Shown: piece after piece, positions 48,988 to 58,999 of the stretch
Layout: each line of letters starts with the position of its first letter
Position numbering within the stretch: the first letter of the stretch is position 1
Assembly (NCBI GenBank): GCA_001897515.1
Contig: MKTA01000015.1
Span: 1 to 64,000, forward strand
Direction of reading: 5' to 3'
DNA: 64,000 nucleotides
Source of the DNA: Bacteroidetes bacterium 41-46
Lineage (GTDB): Bacteria; Bacteroidota; Bacteroidia; Bacteroidales; UBA932
The notes under the pieces: generated by a model
Told to the model about the DNA's origin: nothing
The model's database searches: none
The model's input: only the letters and a program-made list of their open reading frames with translations
Position numbers and translations under genes: made by a program

Positions 48988-50238
48988 ATGTCATATCTAT
49001 TTACATCTGAGTCGGTATCTGAAGGGCACCCTGACAAAGTAGCCGATCAGATATCAGATGCAATTCTTGACGAATTCATAAGACAAGACAAAAATTCAAA
49101 GGTAGCCTGCGAGACTTTCGTAAGCACAGGACTTGTTGTTGTAGGCGGAGAGGTTAACTCGTCTGCTTATGTTGACATTCAGCAAATTACCAGAAGGGTT
49201 ATAAACAGAATCGGATATACCAAGGCGGAGTATATGTTTGACGGGAACTCATGCGGGATACTATCTGCAATACACGAACAATCTCCCGACATCAACAGAG
49301 GGGTTGACGTTGCCGTTCCGGAGGAGCAGGGAGCCGGGGATCAGGGGATGATGTTCGGTTACGCATGTACCGACACTGAGGAGTTTATGCCACTGCCTCT
49401 GACTCTGTCACATATAGCTTTACTCGAACTGGCAAAGATCAGAAGAGAGGGAAGGGAGATGACCTATCTCAGACCCGACTCAAAATCTCAGTTTACAATT
49501 GAGTACGACGACAATAACAATCCACTCAGAGTCCACACAATAGTGATTTCTACCCAGCATGATGAGTTTGCAGACGATGCTGCTATGCAGGCAAGAATCA
49601 GAGAGGACGTCAGAACCATCCTTATACCAAGGCTGGTTGACAGGCTTCCTGAATACACACAGAGACTTTTTAAAGGAGACTATATACTCCATGTAAACCC
49701 CACAGGGAAGTTTGTAATTGGTGGTCCTCACGGAGATACCGGTTTGACTGGTAGAAAAATAATCGTTGACACATATGGTGGTAAAGGGGCCCACGGAGGC
49801 GGTGCTTTTTCGGGTAAAGACCCTAGCAAAGTTGACAGATCTGCGGCATACGCTGCGAGGCATATTGCTAAGAACCTTGTAGCAGCAGGTGTAGCCAAAG
49901 AGGTGCTCGTACAGCTTGCATACGCCATAGGTGTGGCAAAACCTGTTAGTGTTTTTGTTAACACCTACGGTACGGCAAAAAATGGGTTTACTGATGGAGA
50001 AATTGCCGAGAGGGTTCAGCAGATTTTTGACCTAAGACCGGCAAAAATAATTGAGAGACTAAAACTGAAATATCCTATCTATGAGATGACTGCCGCTTAC
50101 GGCCATATGGGAAGAGACCCGTTTACAAAAGTGGTCGAGATAATGGAGAATGGCAAGGTTGTAAAAAGAGAGGTAGAGTTTTTTGCATGGGAGAAGCTTG
50201 ACGCCGTTGAGGATATTAAGAGAAATTTCCGGATTTAA
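48988..50238 (+). CDS. metK: S-adenosylmethionine synthetase
   Basis: MetK makes SAM from methionine and ATP. Seen are '[27 protein letters not shown]' (ATP and Mg2+ loop, with the HPDK signature), '[13 protein letters not shown]' (the GAGDQG hexapeptide), '[25 protein letters not shown]' and '[19 protein letters not shown]'. Length 416 is slightly longer than E. coli MetK (384), as usual in Bacteroidales. It follows a SAM-II riboswitch. Its 3' end overlaps the converging flavin-fold gene by 23 bp. Confidence 0.97.
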   Translation: MSYLFTSESVSEGHPDKVADQISDAILDEFIRQDKNSKVACETFVSTGLVVVGGEVNSSAYVDIQQITRRVINRIGYTKAEYMFDGNSCGILSAIHEQSPDINRGVDVAVPEEQGAGDQGMMFGYACTDTEEFMPLPLTLSHIALLELAKIRREGREMTYLRPDSKSQFTIEYDDNNNPLRVHTIVISTQHDEFADDAAMQARIREDVRTILIPRLVDRLPEYTQRLFKGDYILHVNPTGKFVIGGPHGDTGLTGRKIIVDTYGGKGAHGGGAFSGKDPSKVDRSAAYAARHIAKNLVAAGVAKEVLVQLAYAIGVAKPVSVFVNTYGTAKNGFTDGEIAERVQQIFDLRPAKIIERLKLKYPIYEMTAAYGHMGRDPFTKVVEIMENGKVVKREVEFFAWEKLDAVEDIKRNFRI

Positions 50239-50677
50239 ATATCATCTTCTTTCCAAATCCAAGGCGATTATCGGTGAATTTGGCTTCTGTTATTCGCAGA
50301 AGCCAAAGGTCGCCGGATTTGAAAACCGCATAAGGGAAACTCTTAAGATACAATATCTTATATTTTGAAAAGATTGAAGAATTGCACTGCTCAATTGTTG
50401 CCTTAAACTGAATACCCCGTATCTCTCCAACACTCTTTGTCTCCAGCGCAACCCCTCCAGACACAACCGGAGATCTTCCGGCAATCTGAATATGGCGGGT
50501 TTTACTCTCTGAGATTATCAGAAAGGAGTTCTCCTCTTTAATATAAACATAGAAAGCGTGGGAACACCATAAATCCTGACCATCGGCTACAGCCATTGTA
50601 AGCAGATGGTGCTCTCCCAGAAAGTCAACCATTCTCTGAGGCAGTCTGTCTCCTGTATATATATCCTTTACTTCCAA
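50216..50677 (-). CDS. PNPOx-like flavin-fold protein (YhbP-related)
   Basis: A 153-residue protein with the split-barrel flavin-binding fold of pyridoxamine 5'-phosphate oxidases: '[47 protein letters not shown]' and '[18 protein letters not shown]'. It resembles E. coli YhbP, and in E. coli yhbP likewise lies beside U32 genes (yhbU, yhbV). The start appears to be a TTG at 50677 overlapping the U32 stop codon; an ATG at 50632 is an alternative that would cut into the first helix. Cofactor and substrate are unknown. Confidence 0.8.
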   Translation of the reverse strand: MEVKDIYTGDRLPQRMVDFLGEHHLLTMAVADGQDLWCSHAFYVYIKEENSFLIISESKTRHIQIAGRSPVVSGGVALETKSVGEIRGIQFKATIEQCNSSIFSKYKILYLKSFPYAVFKSGDLWLLRITEAKFTDNRLGFGKKMIFKSGNFS

Positions 50678-51912
50678 ATGTAAATTTTATCAGATCTTCT
50701 TAGCTTAATGCCAGGAGGGACTGAGATTGAACATAACTCCCCCTTTATTGCTGACTCAACCCTCTCAAGATTTGTTCTTATCTCATTCACATTATGCTCA
50801 ACAACACCTGTTGATGGTCCGATTATGAGTATATCATCCCCTACCTTAAGCTCTCCACTCTCTATCAGCACCTCTGCTACAGAGAGGTTAGAGAAAAAGT
50901 TGGTCACCTTTGCAATATATACTTTCCTCTTAGTTGCTTTATTCCCATAGACATCACTCCACTCTCCAAGCCGGGCACCCTGATAATAACCATCCCAGAA
51001 ACCTCTGTTAAAGACCTCGGAGACTCTCCTCTCCAACTCTTTTGCCAGTTCAGGGGTGTACGAACCGTCACAAACAGCATTTGCTGCCTCCCGGTATGCC
51101 GAAACCACTCTTTTAACATATTCAGGAGCCCTCGCCCGACCCTCAATTTTAAAGACTCTAACCCCGGAATCAATAATCTTATCTACAAATAAAATTGTTG
51201 AGAGATCCTTGGGTGACATAATATACTTGTTGTCTATCTCAAGTGTATTGCCTGTCTCTCTGTCCTTCACCTCATATGACCTTCTGCATATCTGATAGCA
51301 ACTACCTCTGTTTGCTGAGGCATTGTATTCGTGAAGACTAAGGTAGCATTTTCCGGATACGGCCATACACAGGGCTCCGTGACAGAATAGCTCCAACCTT
51401 ATAAGTTCACCGGATGGCCCCTTGATTTGCTCCCGTTGTATGGTTTTGTATATATCCCTCACCTGATCCAGAGTAAGCTCTCTGGCAAGCACTACCACAT
51501 CAGCGAAGTTTGCGTGGTATTTAAGGCTCATAATGTTTGAAACATTAAGCTGAGTAGAAATATGTACCTCCACTCCCCTCTCCCTGGCGTAAAGTATTGC
51601 TGCCATATCAGATGCTATTATTGCCGAAACACCAGCTTCTGCAGCCTTATCCACGGCATCCTTCATTGAAGGAATATCCTCGTCGTAAATAACAATATTT
51701 AGAGTCAGATAAGATTTTACTCCGGCTTTATTGCATATTTCAACAATATCCTTAAGCGAATCAGCAGAGAAGTTGTTTGCAGAGTGAGACCTCATATTCA
51801 AATTACCTATCCCGAAGTATATTGAATCTGCACCTCCCTGAATAGCTGCATGCAGGCTTTCAAAATTGCCCGCAGGAGCCATTATCTCTATTTCGTTTTG
51901 CTTTAAATTCAC
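50668..51912 (-). CDS. U32 family protein, TrhP/YegQ-like tRNA hydroxylation
   Basis: A 414-residue member of peptidase family U32, better described as prephenate-dependent hydroxylation enzymes (TrhP, RlhA, UbiU/V). The N-terminal 'EIMAPAGNFESLHAAIQGGADSIYFG' and 'LELFCHGALCMAVSGKCYLS...NRGSCYQICRR' carry the conserved glycines and the four cysteines of the 4Fe-4S cluster. 'VFKIEGRARAPEYVKRVVSAYR' and the C-terminal beta-barrel ('GELKVGDDILIIGPSTG') match TrhP, which hydroxylates U34 of tRNAs. Start is a GTG at 51912; an ATG at 51882 would remove the first strand. Chorismate, the source of prephenate, comes from the aro operon in this window. Confidence 0.85.
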   Translation of the reverse strand: MNLKQNEIEIMAPAGNFESLHAAIQGGADSIYFGIGNLNMRSHSANNFSADSLKDIVEICNKAGVKSYLTLNIVIYDEDIPSMKDAVDKAAEAGVSAIIASDMAAILYARERGVEVHISTQLNVSNIMSLKYHANFADVVVLARELTLDQVRDIYKTIQREQIKGPSGELIRLELFCHGALCMAVSGKCYLSLHEYNASANRGSCYQICRRSYEVKDRETGNTLEIDNKYIMSPKDLSTILFVDKIIDSGVRVFKIEGRARAPEYVKRVVSAYREAANAVCDGSYTPELAKELERRVSEVFNRGFWDGYYQGARLGEWSDVYGNKATKRKVYIAKVTNFFSNLSVAEVLIESGELKVGDDILIIGPSTGVVEHNVNEIRTNLERVESAIKGELCSISVPPGIKLRRSDKIYIWK

Positions 51913-51947
51913 AATCTTTTCATTAGTAGTAATAACAATAACAGAGA

Positions 51948-52925
51948 TTACCTCTCTCTGTTTAGCAGAGCATTTGCAAAATCGGCTAACTGACTCATCT
52001 GCCTGCTGTTCAAACCAGCCCTCTCAATGCAACGCCACGCCTCCTCATGCAGATACTCCACAGCTTTGTCCCCATCTCTTCTGACGCCAAGTCTTGTATA
52101 AAGTCTTTGCATAGAAGGGACCTTCCCCTCTCTTGGTAAATTTTTATCTTTTAATAAACTCTCCAGCTCTTTTTTGTCATCCCCTGACGCTCTCTTCATA
52201 CTCTCGGCAAGGAGCCATGTCTTTTTATTGCTCATTATATCTCCGCCGATATTTTTTCCAAACACAGCTGTCTCACCAAAGCTGTCCAGCAAATCGTCCT
52301 TAATCTGAAATGCAAGGCCAAGTTTGTACGCAAATTCGCTCAAAGCATCTGCGGTTTTGCTGTCTGCCCCTCCTATTATGGCACCTATCTTTGCGGAGCA
52401 TGAGATCAGGACTGCTGTTTTAAGCCCTATCATCTGCATATAATCATCTATAGTTATATAGGGCTCTCTCTCAAAATTCATATCATACTGCTGCCCTTCG
52501 CAAACTTTTGATGCTGTATCCGAAAATATATCAAGAACCTGTCTGAGGCACCTCTCAGGCGCATATGTCATCAACTGGTAAGATTTAATACACATGACAT
52601 CTCCTGATAGAATAGCAATGTTATTGTCCCACTTTTTATGAACTGTAGGCTGGCTCCTCCTCATATCCGCGCCATCCATAATGTCGTCATGAATTAGAGT
52701 AAAGCCGTGAAATACCTCCAGGGCCAGTGCAGGATACAAAATTGATTTGTCAATGTTCTCAGAAAAAAGGTTACAACACAATACTGCAAGTCTTGGTCTT
52801 AGTCTTTTCCCGCCAATTGATATAAGATACTCAATAGGTTCATACAACTCCTCAGGCTGCATCTTCCAGTCAAGCGAGCCAAGCCCCTTTTCTACGATGT
52901 TTTCAATTTCAGTTGCGGATAACAT
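51948..52925 (-). CDS. Polyprenyl diphosphate synthase (trans)
   Basis: A 325-residue all-alpha prenyltransferase that condenses isopentenyl diphosphate units. The first aspartate-rich motif 'LIHDDIMDGADMRR' (DDxxD) with the preceding 'ALEVFHGFTL' and the second 'AFQIKDDLLDSFG' are intact, as are 'GGKRLRP' and 'GDVMCI'. The residues before the first motif (F-H-G-F-T) do not allow a confident chain length; farnesyl or geranylgeranyl diphosphate is likely. It is the first gene of the minus-strand run to the U32 and YhbP-like genes. Confidence 0.9.
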   Translation of the reverse strand: MLSATEIENIVEKGLGSLDWKMQPEELYEPIEYLISIGGKRLRPRLAVLCCNLFSENIDKSILYPALALEVFHGFTLIHDDIMDGADMRRSQPTVHKKWDNNIAILSGDVMCIKSYQLMTYAPERCLRQVLDIFSDTASKVCEGQQYDMNFEREPYITIDDYMQMIGLKTAVLISCSAKIGAIIGGADSKTADALSEFAYKLGLAFQIKDDLLDSFGETAVFGKNIGGDIMSNKKTWLLAESMKRASGDDKKELESLLKDKNLPREGKVPSMQRLYTRLGVRRDGDKAVEYLHEEAWRCIERAGLNSRQMSQLADFANALLNRER

Positions 52926-52947
52926 TCTGACATATTTTATTAGAGTG

Positions 52948-52984
52948 CGAAGTTAATCCTTTTTTACACATTTTTGTATCTTCG
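52948..52984. promoter_or_regulatory. Divergent -7 boxes TAACTTCG (-) and TATCTTCG (+)
   Basis: Two boxes of the form TAnnTTCG, each one base off the usual TAnnTTTG: minus strand 52955..52948 for the polyprenyl synthase (22 nt before ATG) and plus strand 52977-52984 for rsgA (5 nt before its GTG). The shared deviation on both sides is notable. Confidence 0.35.
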
Positions 52985-52989
52985 CAGCC

Positions 52990-53934
52990 GTGGAAGAGAG
53001 AGGCAAAAAAAGAGGAACTGTTGTAAAACACACTGGCAGCCACTATTTGGTGAGCCCCGTCCCACTGTGGGAGCCGACAGAGTGTGTAGTAAGGGGAAGG
53101 TTGAGGCTCAAAGGTTCCAAAACTACCAATCCCATCTCAGTTGGAGATATTGTTGAGTATATTCCTGGAAGTGAGAGTGGAGACAAAGGGGTTATAATCT
53201 CAATTGAACCCAGAAAAAATTACATCATAAGAAAATCTGCAAACCTCTCTAGAGAGTCCCACATCATAGCTTCAAATATTGATACTGCATACCTTGTTAC
53301 AACAATAGATTTTCCGGAGGTAAAGCCCGCTTTTATTGATAGGTTTCTTGTTACCTGCGAAGCTTACAGGGTTCCTGTAAAAATTGTCCTCAATAAACGG
53401 GATCTTATAAGCGGAGAGAGTGAGGATAAACTTGAGTATTTTAAGGATATATATACTAAAGCAGGATATGAAATCATTGAGACATCTGTAAAGACTGGCC
53501 TCAACATTGATAAAATAAAAAACGAGTGCATGAACAGAGTCTCTCTTTTCTCAGGTCAGTCAGGAGTGGGCAAATCATCCCTTATAAGCGCAATGGATCC
53601 TGAGCTGGTCCTAAAAACAGCAGATATATCAGATTATCACCTTCAGGGAAAGCATACAACAACATTCTACGAGATGCACCCCCTCTCCAGCGGGGGATTT
53701 ATAATAGATACTCCCGGAATAAGGGGGTTTGGACTTGTAGAGATGGGAAAAGAGGAGCTAAGCCACTACTTTCCGGAGATGCTGAGACTTTACGAGGAGT
53801 GCAGGTTCACTCCGTGCACACACACTCATGAGCCGGGATGCCGAATTAAGGAGGCGGTAGAGAGAGGAGAGATCTCTCCCGAACGGTACTTCTCCTATAT
53901 AGGAATGCTTGAAGAGGAGGAGAAATACCGATAA
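52990..53934 (+). CDS. rsgA: Ribosome small subunit-dependent GTPase RsgA
   Basis: RsgA (YjeQ/EngC) is a circularly permuted GTPase that checks 30S subunit maturation. An N-terminal OB fold ('GTVVKHTGSHYLVSP') is followed by the permuted G domain with G4 'VLNKRDL' before G1 'LFSGQSGVGKSSLISAM', then 'GKHTTTFYEM' and 'IIDTPGIRGFGL' (G3), and the zinc-binding region 'CRFTPCTHTHEPGCRIKEAVERG'. Length 314. The start is a GTG at 52990; no in-frame ATG precedes the OB fold. Confidence 0.95.
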   Translation: MEERGKKRGTVVKHTGSHYLVSPVPLWEPTECVVRGRLRLKGSKTTNPISVGDIVEYIPGSESGDKGVIISIEPRKNYIIRKSANLSRESHIIASNIDTAYLVTTIDFPEVKPAFIDRFLVTCEAYRVPVKIVLNKRDLISGESEDKLEYFKDIYTKAGYEIIETSVKTGLNIDKIKNECMNRVSLFSGQSGVGKSSLISAMDPELVLKTADISDYHLQGKHTTTFYEMHPLSSGGFIIDTPGIRGFGLVEMGKEELSHYFPEMLRLYEECRFTPCTHTHEPGCRIKEAVERGEISPERYFSYIGMLEEEEKYR

Positions 53935-53938
53935 CCAC

Positions 53939-55240
53939 ATGAACAGAAAAATACTTAAACTTGCCGGACCCAGTATCCTTGCAAACATTACAGTGCCTCT
54001 GGTTGGGATGGCAGACCTGGCAATAGCAGGCAGACTTGGGGATGCAGCAGCAATAGGAGGTATTGCCGTAGGCACAATGCTATTTGACCTTCTATATTGG
54101 AATCTTGGTTTTTTAAGAGTAGGGACAGGAGGAAAGGCCGCTCAGTCATACGGAAGAAGAGATTTTAATGAGAGTGTTAATGTCCTTGTACAGTCTTTGG
54201 GCACAGCTTTGGTTGCAGCTCTTTTCTTAATTGCTGTTCAATATTTTTATATAATAGGAGCGTTTGCGGTTTTAAATACAACTCCTGAGGTTGAATCAAT
54301 GGCCCGGGAGTATTTTTTTATACGCATCTGGGCTGCACCTGCAACGCTCAGCCTATTCTCCTTTAAGGGGTGGTTTATTGGAATGCAAAATACCATAAGC
54401 CCTATGGTGACTGATGTGGTTGTGAATGTTGCCAACATACTGCTCAGTGTCCTATTCGCTTTTCCCCTCAACATGGGGATCGCCGGAGTTGCCCTGGGAA
54501 CTGTTGCAGCTCAGTATATCGGTATAGCAACGGCGGTTATTCTTATGTCAAAGTACTACCGGAAACTATATAAATACATTAATCTAAGAGGTTCTCTCAA
54601 ACTAAAGGAGATGAAAGATTTCTTTCTCCTCAATGGCAATCTGTTCTTGAGGTCTGCCTCTCTGCTGCTTGTTTACTCCGGCTTTACTGCTCTTTCAGCC
54701 AATTACGGAGACACTCTACTGGCTGTAAGCACAATTATGATGAAGCTTATGCTACTCTACTCATATCTTGTGGATGGGTTCGCATATGCAGGGGAGGCTC
54801 TCACCGGAAGGTATGTTGGAGCAAGAGATCTTGTGTCTCTGAAAAAAGCTGTAAAGCTTCTCTTTTTATGGACATTTGTTATTGCCGCAGTATCAACCAT
54901 CGCATACCTTGCTGCCGGAGAACCAATATTCAGAATGCTTACAAATAATGAAGAGGTTATAGCCGCATCTACTCCATTTATGCCCTGGCTACTGCTTGTC
55001 CCCGTTATTAGCTGCGTTGCGTTTATGTGGGACGGAATATTCATAGGTGCCACAGCCGCCTCTGCAATCAGGAACACAATGATTGTGTCAGCTGTTACAT
55101 TTTTTGCAGTCTATTATGCAGCTGAATCTCAACTGGGAATTCAGGCATTATATCTGGCCTACTCTGCACATTTGATTGTCAGAAGCGCAATGATGACAAT
55201 TATGTCTAAAAAAGAGGTTTACGGGGGATTAGTATCTTGA
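53939..55240 (+). CDS. MATE family efflux transporter
   Basis: A 433-residue, 12-helix exporter of the multidrug and toxic compound extrusion family (DinF-like branch). 'ILKLAGPSILANITVPLVGMADLAIAGRLGDAAAIGGIAVGTMLFD' and 'NLGFLRVGTGGKAAQSYGRRD' are typical, as are 'PATLSLFSFKGWFIGMQNT' and the second-half repeat 'YSYLVDGFAYAGEALTGRYVGARD'. Substrate and coupling ion (Na+ or H+) are unknown. The ATG at 53939 lies 4 nt after the rsgA stop codon. It overlaps the converging sodB by 12 bp. Confidence 0.92.
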   Translation: MNRKILKLAGPSILANITVPLVGMADLAIAGRLGDAAAIGGIAVGTMLFDLLYWNLGFLRVGTGGKAAQSYGRRDFNESVNVLVQSLGTALVAALFLIAVQYFYIIGAFAVLNTTPEVESMAREYFFIRIWAAPATLSLFSFKGWFIGMQNTISPMVTDVVVNVANILLSVLFAFPLNMGIAGVALGTVAAQYIGIATAVILMSKYYRKLYKYINLRGSLKLKEMKDFFLLNGNLFLRSASLLLVYSGFTALSANYGDTLLAVSTIMMKLMLLYSYLVDGFAYAGEALTGRYVGARDLVSLKKAVKLLFLWTFVIAAVSTIAYLAAGEPIFRMLTNNEEVIAASTPFMPWLLLVPVISCVAFMWDGIFIGATAASAIRNTMIVSAVTFFAVYYAAESQLGIQALYLAYSAHLIVRSAMMTIMSKKEVYGGLVS

Positions 55241-55804
55241 AGAGACAGCCTCCCAGTCAACAATATTCCATAAAGCCTCAACATAGTCCGCCCGCCTGTT
55301 CTGGTAGTCCAGGTAATAGGCGTGTTCCCAAACATCAAATACAAGTAGTGGCTCCAGCCCTTTTACAACAGGTGTTCCTGCATTACTCTCCTTTACTATT
55401 GAGAGGTTGCCCTCCTTGTCCTTTACTAACCACGCCCATCCAGACCCGAACACAGATACAGCAGCTGCAGAAAACTCCTTTTTAAACCTGTCAAAGCTAT
55501 CCCAGTTCTTATGAATGGCATCAAGCAGATCTTCAGAAGGAAGTCCGTTTCCTCCGGGTGTAAAACAATTGAAATAGAATGTATGGTTCCACACCTGAGC
55601 AGCATTATTGAAAATAGCTCCTTCAGATTTACGGATAATATCCTCAAGCCCCATATTCTCAAAATCAGTACCTTCAATCAGAGAATTTAGATTGTTAACA
55701 TATGCCTGATGGTGCTTGCCGTGATGGAACTCAATTGTGCGCGAGCTAATTGCCGGCTCCAGCGCATTGGCCTCCCAGGCCAGTTTTGGTAATTCAAACC
55801 TCAT
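55229..55804 (-). CDS. sodB: Fe/Mn superoxide dismutase
   Basis: A 191-residue cytoplasmic superoxide dismutase. Metal ligands are in 'TIEFHHGKHHQAYVNNLN' (first His), 'AAQVWNHTFYFNCFTPGG' (second His) and 'LLVFDVWEHAYYLDYQNRRADYVEALW' (Asp and His). 'FNNAAQVWNHTFYF' with the Gln in the first half (AxQ motif) is typical of Fe-dependent or cambialistic enzymes, as in Bacteroides SOD. It would protect an anaerobe during oxygen exposure. Confidence 0.94.
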   Translation of the reverse strand: MRFELPKLAWEANALEPAISSRTIEFHHGKHHQAYVNNLNSLIEGTDFENMGLEDIIRKSEGAIFNNAAQVWNHTFYFNCFTPGGNGLPSEDLLDAIHKNWDSFDRFKKEFSAAAVSVFGSGWAWLVKDKEGNLSIVKESNAGTPVVKGLEPLLVFDVWEHAYYLDYQNRRADYVEALWNIVDWEAVSSRY

Positions 55805-55869
55805 AATGATATATATTTTCTAATTATTGGTTTACTAACAAATTTAAACAATTAGGAGGAATAATTTAC

Positions 55870-55877
55870 TAACTTTG
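55870..55877 (+). promoter_or_regulatory. -7 box TAACTTTG of the hybrid kinase gene
   Basis: Matches TAnnTTTG, 31 nt before the ATG at 55909, which is preceded by a clear Shine-Dalgarno sequence CAGGAG. Confidence 0.5.
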
Positions 55878-55908
55878 ATAGCAATTATGCCTTATCTCTT
55901 CAGGAGTT

Positions 55909-58900
55909 ATGATATCAAACAAATTGAACAAATTTATTATTGCCGTAATCCTAATGATGGCGGCATTTGTTTCAAATGCCCAAAACATATTATCTGATAC
56001 AACATCAAGAGAGAGAGATGCAAAAAGGATTATGCTACTCTTTTCCAAAGAGAGAAATAATGAAAGGGTAAGGGAGTTCGGTGCCGGATTTTCAACCTAT
56101 CACTCAAATAATAAAACTAGTACCAGAATTACATCTCTTCACATTAATGCAGAGGGTGACCGTACAAAAGAGGATATGATCAGAGTGCTTGGGGTTGCCT
56201 GGAATGCCTACCGGAACAATCTGCCAGACATTGTAATAGCTACTGACAGTGAAGCTTTAGAGGTACTACTCTCTCTGGATCGCACATCATCAGGAACTGC
56301 ACCAAGGATACTTTGTGTAAAATTGTTAAGTCCAGGAGATAAGAGGGTTATGGGGGTCTCCTACATCCATACTGAATTCCCGATAAAAGAGAATATTGAA
56401 CTGGGAACAAAGCTCTTTCCTGAAGCAAAGGAGATTATACTTATTACAGACAATAGCTCCTATGGGGCATTGGAGGCCGAATATGCCAGAAGGATTATAT
56501 CTGAACAACGTATTAAAAGAGATATTACTGTCAATTATCTCTCTCCCAAAAAAGAGAATCTGGACGAATTCACAAAGCGAATAAGCGGAGCCCCGCTCAA
56601 CTCTTTTGCTATCTTGTCAAGCTGGATGATGGATAATAATGGAAACTATATTATGAATGGCTATAGTTATCCGTTTTTGTCAAAGGTTGAAAACATTCCT
56701 GTTCTTGGTGTGCAAAATCTTTTGACCGGAACAGGTGTCGTCGGGGGATACACAGTCTCCAGCTGGGATCATGGATTTAAAGCCGCAGAAATTTCAGAGC
56801 GTCTGCTTGAGGATCCAAAACTTGTAATTAACGACACTTTAAGACAATATAGACTCCAGTTTGATTTCAACCAGCTTAAAAGGTGGAACATCTCCGGGGA
56901 TAAAATTCCAAAGCAGGCGGTCATAATAAATAAACCTGTAAGCATATACGATGATTTTAAGGTTGAGGTCCAGCTCTTTCTAGCATTTATTTTGCTGCTT
57001 ATTACTTCACTTCTTGTATTTGCCGTTTACCATTTCCGGCACAGAAACCTTAATCGCGAACTTATCAGGCTAAGTTCAGAGAACATAACAAGAAGGGAGC
57101 TTCTTAACAACACCTTCTCTGTTATGGAGGAGGGGGTTATTTCATTTGATAATAATCTTCAGATTATTTACGCAAATGAGTCAGCTATAAAACTGTCCGA
57201 GTCAAAGAGGGTGCTGCTTGGCAGAAAATTTCATGAGATTTATAACACAAGTCAGCCTGAGAGCAGCGAATGCATTCACTCTCTGCTTAAACAATCTCTT
57301 GAAGAGAAGAGAAGTCTGGCAATTCCTGAATATTCAAGGATAGATTACCATGAGAAGGAATCAAGGTTTATTGCCGGTAATATTTCTCCTGTCTTTACAA
57401 AAGAGGGCGAGGTAAGTCAGGTTGTTCTGGTTATGAGAGATGTCACGGAGATATATAAACAGAGGCAGTATTTAAATTTGGCAATGGAGTCTGCAAAGGC
57501 TTTTATTTGGTTTTACAGCACTGCTACCAAGCAGTTTTCGGTTGTTGTCAATAAAGAGAATGTTTTTGGAACAGATGTGGACAAATTCATGACTCACAAG
57601 CATTTTCTGGAGTTTGTACACCCAGAGGACAGAGAGAAACTCTCTCTATCATACGAAAAGCTGATGACCAGAAAGGCCAAGAGTTTTAATGTTGAATACC
57701 GAATCTCCCTTAATGGAGACGGGAACTGGGAGTGGTGGGAGAGAAGGGGTATTATTTACTCAGTTTCATCCGGAACATCGAACAAGGATGCACGATTCCT
57801 GTACGGTATGGATATAAACATACAGGAGATTAAACTCAGGGAAAATGAGCTGGTAGAGGCGAAGCTCAAGGCGGAGGAGTCAGACAGGCTGAAAAGCTCT
57901 TTCCTTTCAAATATGAGTCATGAAATAAGAACACCTCTGAACGGAATTGTGGGATTTGCCAACCTTATTTGTGACCCAACTTATACAGAGGAGGAGAAGG
58001 CTGAATTCTCCAAAATTATCAATAGCAACTCCGTCTCTTTAATGACCCTGATTAACGATATTCTGGACATATCCAGAATTGAATCCAACAGTCTGAATTT
58101 TGAATTTACATCTTTTAACCTCTCCACAGTTATAAAAGAGGTTGCGGAGACAAGCAGGCTGAATGTAAAAAACGGTATCTCCATAAATACTGAGGTTCCG
58201 TCTGATGATGAAAATGTTTTCTACGATCCTGTCAGATGCAGGCAAGTAATAAGCAATCTTGTCAATAATGCTCTAAAATTCACTGATACAGGTGAGATAG
58301 TAATTGGTTTAAGAAGAGAGAAAAAAGAGATAGAGGTCTATGTTAGAGATACGGGCAGAGGAGTACCCCCTGAAGCTCTGGAAAAAGTTTTCAACAGGTT
58401 TTACAAGTTAGACGAATTTGCCTCTGGAGCCGGATTAGGGCTTCCAATTTGCAAAGCAATTGTGGAGAGACTAGGTGGGAAAATATCAATAGCCTCTACA
58501 TACGGCAAAGGAACAACAGTCTCTTTCACTATACCTCTTGATCTGAAAAACAGGATTAAAAAAAGTGATTCTGAGAGTGAAGTTGTGTCAGATACCTCTC
58601 AGAATATAATGCAATCTACCGAGGTCACCGCAAAGAGGAGAGTTCTGGTTGCAGAAGATCTGGACAGCAATTTTATGCTTATAGATATAATTCTTTCAAA
58701 GATATACGACATTGCAAGGGCAGTAAACGGCCAGGAGGCTGTGGAGCTGTACAGATCCTTCAGACCGGAGGCCATTATTATGGATATTAAGATGCCCGTT
58801 ATGAATGGTCTTGATGCAACAAAAACAATAAGAGAACTTGATACCATTATCCCAATAATAGCCCTAACAGCAAACGCATTTGAATCTGACCAGCTGGAGG

Positions 58901-58989
58901 CCAGAGAGGCTGGTTGTAACGAGGTCATCACTAAGCCTGTCAAGTCCTCAATATTACAAATGGTACTGGAAAAATATTTAAACAACTAA
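55909..58989 (+). CDS. Hybrid sensor kinase with periplasmic substrate-binding-like sensor
   Basis: A 1026-residue one-gene two-component protein. After a signal peptide (to about residue 24) comes a periplasmic domain (about 35-345) that looks like an ABC-type substrate-binding fold ('DIVIATDSEALEVLL', 'PEAKEIILITDNSSYGALEAEYARRI', 'VPVLGVQNLL'-like 'IPVLGVQNLLTGTGVVGGYTVS'). A transmembrane helix (about 354-376), two PAS domains (about 395-510 and 515-640), HisKA with His671 in 'SFLSNMSHEIRTPLNG', HATPase_c ('NLVNNALKFTD', 'DTGRGV', 'GAGLGLPI') and a C-terminal receiver with Asp959 in 'IIMDIKMPVMNG' follow. There is no DNA-binding domain. Ligand unknown. Confidence 0.92.
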   Translation: MISNKLNKFIIAVILMMAAFVSNAQNILSDTTSRERDAKRIMLLFSKERNNERVREFGAGFSTYHSNNKTSTRITSLHINAEGDRTKEDMIRVLGVAWNAYRNNLPDIVIATDSEALEVLLSLDRTSSGTAPRILCVKLLSPGDKRVMGVSYIHTEFPIKENIELGTKLFPEAKEIILITDNSSYGALEAEYARRIISEQRIKRDITVNYLSPKKENLDEFTKRISGAPLNSFAILSSWMMDNNGNYIMNGYSYPFLSKVENIPVLGVQNLLTGTGVVGGYTVSSWDHGFKAAEISERLLEDPKLVINDTLRQYRLQFDFNQLKRWNISGDKIPKQAVIINKPVSIYDDFKVEVQLFLAFILLLITSLLVFAVYHFRHRNLNRELIRLSSENITRRELLNNTFSVMEEGVISFDNNLQIIYANESAIKLSESKRVLLGRKFHEIYNTSQPESSECIHSLLKQSLEEKRSLAIPEYSRIDYHEKESRFIAGNISPVFTKEGEVSQVVLVMRDVTEIYKQRQYLNLAMESAKAFIWFYSTATKQFSVVVNKENVFGTDVDKFMTHKHFLEFVHPEDREKLSLSYEKLMTRKAKSFNVEYRISLNGDGNWEWWERRGIIYSVSSGTSNKDARFLYGMDINIQEIKLRENELVEAKLKAEESDRLKSSFLSNMSHEIRTPLNGIVGFANLICDPTYTEEEKAEFSKIINSNSVSLMTLINDILDISRIESNSLNFEFTSFNLSTVIKEVAETSRLNVKNGISINTEVPSDDENVFYDPVRCRQVISNLVNNALKFTDTGEIVIGLRREKKEIEVYVRDTGRGVPPEALEKVFNRFYKLDEFASGAGLGLPICKAIVERLGGKISIASTYGKGTTVSFTIPLDLKNRIKKSDSESEVVSDTSQNIMQSTEVTAKRRVLVAEDLDSNFMLIDIILSKIYDIARAVNGQEAVELYRSFRPEAIIMDIKMPVMNGLDATKTIRELDTIIPIIALTANAFESDQLEAREAGCNEVITKPVKSSILQMVLEKYLNN

Positions 58990-58999
58990 ACAAAAAGCT

